A DNA stretch of 64,000 bases from Paracoccus seriniphilus. Lineage in GTDB: Bacteria > Pseudomonadota > Alphaproteobacteria > Rhodobacterales > Rhodobacteraceae. Position 1 is the first letter of the stretch. Every line of letters begins with the position of its first letter. Positions 62,686-64,000 of the stretch are shown here, piece by piece. Below the pieces are notes generated by a model. It had not been told where the DNA came from, made no database searches, and saw only the letters and a list, made by a program, of their open reading frames with translations. The stretch spans positions 248,001 through 312,000 of the forward strand of contig NZ_CP067130.1 in assembly GCF_028553745.1 (NCBI RefSeq). The letters are read 5' to 3'. The position numbers and the translations under genes were made by a program.

Positions 62686-63219
62686 ATGAAACCCCTGCTT
62701 TGCGCCATTCTTCTGGGTACAACATTGCTCTCGTCGCCGGTTCGGGCGGAAATGCCGATGCCTGACACGACCGAGGTTCAGATTGAGGATCTGACGATTT
62801 CCGGGGCCTTCATGCGCGCCACCCTGCCCCGTGCGCCGGTGGGCGGTGGCTATCTGACCATCGCCAATCACGGCAGCACGGATGACCGTCTGCTGTCCGT
62901 GCAGGCCCCGATCGGAAGCGATGTCCAGATCCATGAAATGGCCCATGAGGATGGCGTGATGACGATGCGTCCCCTGCCCGAAGGTTTGCCGATACCCGCA
63001 GGTCAGACCGTGGTGCTGGAACCCAGCGGCACCCATCTGATGATCATGGGGTTGCAGGATCGGCTGCAGGAAGGCGAAAGCTATGAGCTGACGCTGCATT
63101 TCGAACATGCTGGCGATGTGACCCTGCCCTTTGACGTGCTGGCACTGAATGCGCGCAGTCATTCGGGCAAGATGGCCCCTCATATGCACGAACATATGAC
63201 CGCCAAGGTGCAGGAATGA
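62686..63219 (+). CDS. copper chaperone PCuAC
   Basis: 177 residues from the ATG at 62686 (AAGGAGA upstream); sequence to 62620 is not coding. The signal peptide ends at VRAEM. The copper motif is complete: H83-E-M85, M94, H117 and M119, with spacing close to the family consensus H(M)x10Mx21HxM. The C-terminal tail HSGKMAPHMHEHM adds further His and Met. PCuAC delivers Cu(I) to the CuA site of cytochrome oxidase with SCO proteins, and a SCO gene overlaps it by 4 bp. Confidence 0.93.
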   Translation: MKPLLCAILLGTTLLSSPVRAEMPMPDTTEVQIEDLTISGAFMRATLPRAPVGGGYLTIANHGSTDDRLLSVQAPIGSDVQIHEMAHEDGVMTMRPLPEGLPIPAGQTVVLEPSGTHLMIMGLQDRLQEGESYELTLHFEHAGDVTLPFDVLALNARSHSGKMAPHMHEHMTAKVQE

Positions 63220-63833
63220 CCGGAAAGTCCCTGCGCTATCTGCGCTTGCTGCTGTGGGGGGGCGTTCTGGCCGCCGGTCTGGGTGCAAGCTGGTTCTTTC
63301 TGCTGGGCGGTGGTGCCGGGCCTGATCGTAGCGAACTGGTCACCGACGAACTGGGGCGCGGAGACTATCGCCTGATCACCACCGAAGGCAGAGAGTTCAC
63401 ACAGGACAGCCTGGCTGGCCAACCCGCGCTGGTGTTCTTTGGTTTCACCCATTGTCCAGATGTCTGCCCGACCACGCTTGCCGACATCGCGGCCTGGAAA
63501 GAGGAACTGGGTGACAGGGGGGATGCGCTGCGCGTCTTCTTTGTCACGGTCGATCCCCAGCGCGATACGCTTGAGGTGCTGCACGCATATACCTCGTGGC
63601 TGCCGGGGGTGATCGGGGTCACCGGCTCGGCAAGGGAGATCGCGCGGGCGCTGGAGGCCTTTCATATCTATGCAAGGAAGGTTCCGCTGGAGGACGGGGA
63701 GTATTCCATGGATCACAGCGCTTACGTCATGTTGTTCGATCGGGATGGCCGGTTCGATCAGGTGATAGCCTATCAGGAAGACCCCGAGCGGGTTTTGTCC
63801 AAGCTGCGCCATGCGCTGGAGGCCGCGCGATGA
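63216..63833 (+). CDS. SCO1/SenC-family cytochrome oxidase assembly protein
   Basis: 205 residues with an N-terminal membrane anchor (about 9-31). The thioredoxin-like fold carries the copper/redox site C80-P-D-V-C84 in FTHCPDVCPTT and the third ligand H167 in SMDHSAY. It transfers copper or reduces the CuA cysteines during oxidase assembly. It follows PCuAC with an ATGA overlap and overlaps a second SCO-like gene the same way. Confidence 0.93.
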   Translation: MTGKSLRYLRLLLWGGVLAAGLGASWFFLLGGGAGPDRSELVTDELGRGDYRLITTEGREFTQDSLAGQPALVFFGFTHCPDVCPTTLADIAAWKEELGDRGDALRVFFVTVDPQRDTLEVLHAYTSWLPGVIGVTGSAREIARALEAFHIYARKVPLEDGEYSMDHSAYVMLFDRDGRFDQVIAYQEDPERVLSKLRHALEAAR

Positions 63834-64000
63834 GGCGCTGGGTTCTGGTTATATGGCTGGCGGCCGTCCTGGCGCTTGGTTCTGCAACCGCAACGCTTTG
63901 GCTGTCTCATCGAGGTCAGGTGTCACTGGCACCATCTGATCTTGGGCAGGGCAATTATCAACTGGTGCAGATGGGTGGCGCGCCCTTTACGCGCGATACG
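63830..64000 (+). CDS. second SCO-family protein (partial, C-terminus off window)
   Basis: The first 57 residues are present. An N-terminal anchor (about 4-20) is followed by a start of the mature domain (DLGQGNYQLVQMGGAPFTRDT) that parallels GRGDYRLITTEGREFTQDS in the upstream SCO protein. The gene is coupled by an ATGA overlap, so these are tandem paralogues. The metal site is beyond the window edge. Confidence 0.75.
   Translation, partial: MRRWVLVIWLAAVLALGSATATLWLSHRGQVSLAPSDLGQGNYQLVQMGGAPFTRDT

Overview
The window is GC-rich, densely packed DNA from an alphaproteobacterium, most likely a Rhodobacterales/Paracoccus-type organism. That assignment rests on gene content: a PQQ-alcohol dehydrogenase relay cluster, many ABC uptake operons, an FNR-type site, and copper and cytochrome-oxidase assembly genes. 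It is inference, because no rRNA or other phylogenetic marker is present. The left and right edges each cut a gene (a FIST-domain protein and a second SCO-family protein).

Layout. 1-7.5 kb: periplasmic alcohol oxidation. A FIST-domain sensor, a LuxR-type response regulator and a rhodanese-like protein are on the minus strand. Divergent from them are cytochrome c-550 (PedF-like), a SoxYZ-like carrier, a Tat-exported metallo-beta-lactamase-fold hydrolase, a PQQ alcohol dehydrogenase, an exported pentapeptide-repeat protein and a small exported protein. 7.6-17.3 kb: a LuxR-type regulator faces an eight-gene run of amidase, M24 metallopeptidase, a five-gene Liv-type ABC importer and an arginase-fold ureohydrolase. 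The same TGACA-N2-TGTCA palindrome lies before the first and last genes of this run, which suggests one regulon for an amide- or guanidino-containing nitrogen source. 17.4-25.8 kb: HAD phosphatase, hybrid histidine kinase and OmpR-type regulator, divergent from an Afu/Fbp-type ABC importer, possibly for a phosphorylated organic compound.

26.3-32.7 kb: unrelated single genes (alpha/beta hydrolase, BCCT transporter with a strong terminator, DsrE-like protein, RTX protein, aldo/keto reductase). 32.8-40.5 kb: a polyol operon with an ABC importer, SorC regulator, xylitol-type dehydrogenase, SIS-domain protein and SDR, with the transporter ATPase divergent. 40.6-46.2 kb: a LysR regulator divergent from two FAD amine/D-amino-acid oxidoreductases and an NhaC antiporter. 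46.3-52.1 kb: HtpX protease, then a four-gene archaic (Csu-like) chaperone-usher pilus operon preceded by a perfect FNR-type box.

52.2-56.3 kb: a LacI regulator and a ribose/fructose-type ABC importer, separated by two identical 14-bp palindromes. 56.3-59.2 kb: an insertion-sequence graveyard with IS481, ISNCY-like and IS256 remnants around an apparently intact IS30-family transposase. 59.3-64 kb: a copper locus with a DUF2946-like protein, the MbnP/MbnH metallo-mystery pair, a divergent PCuAC-like fusion, a canonical PCuAC chaperone and tandem SCO proteins. No tRNA, rRNA or CRISPR array was recognised. Recurrent small-scale structure is a stem-loop just downstream of several solute-binding-protein genes, typical of segmental mRNA stabilisation.
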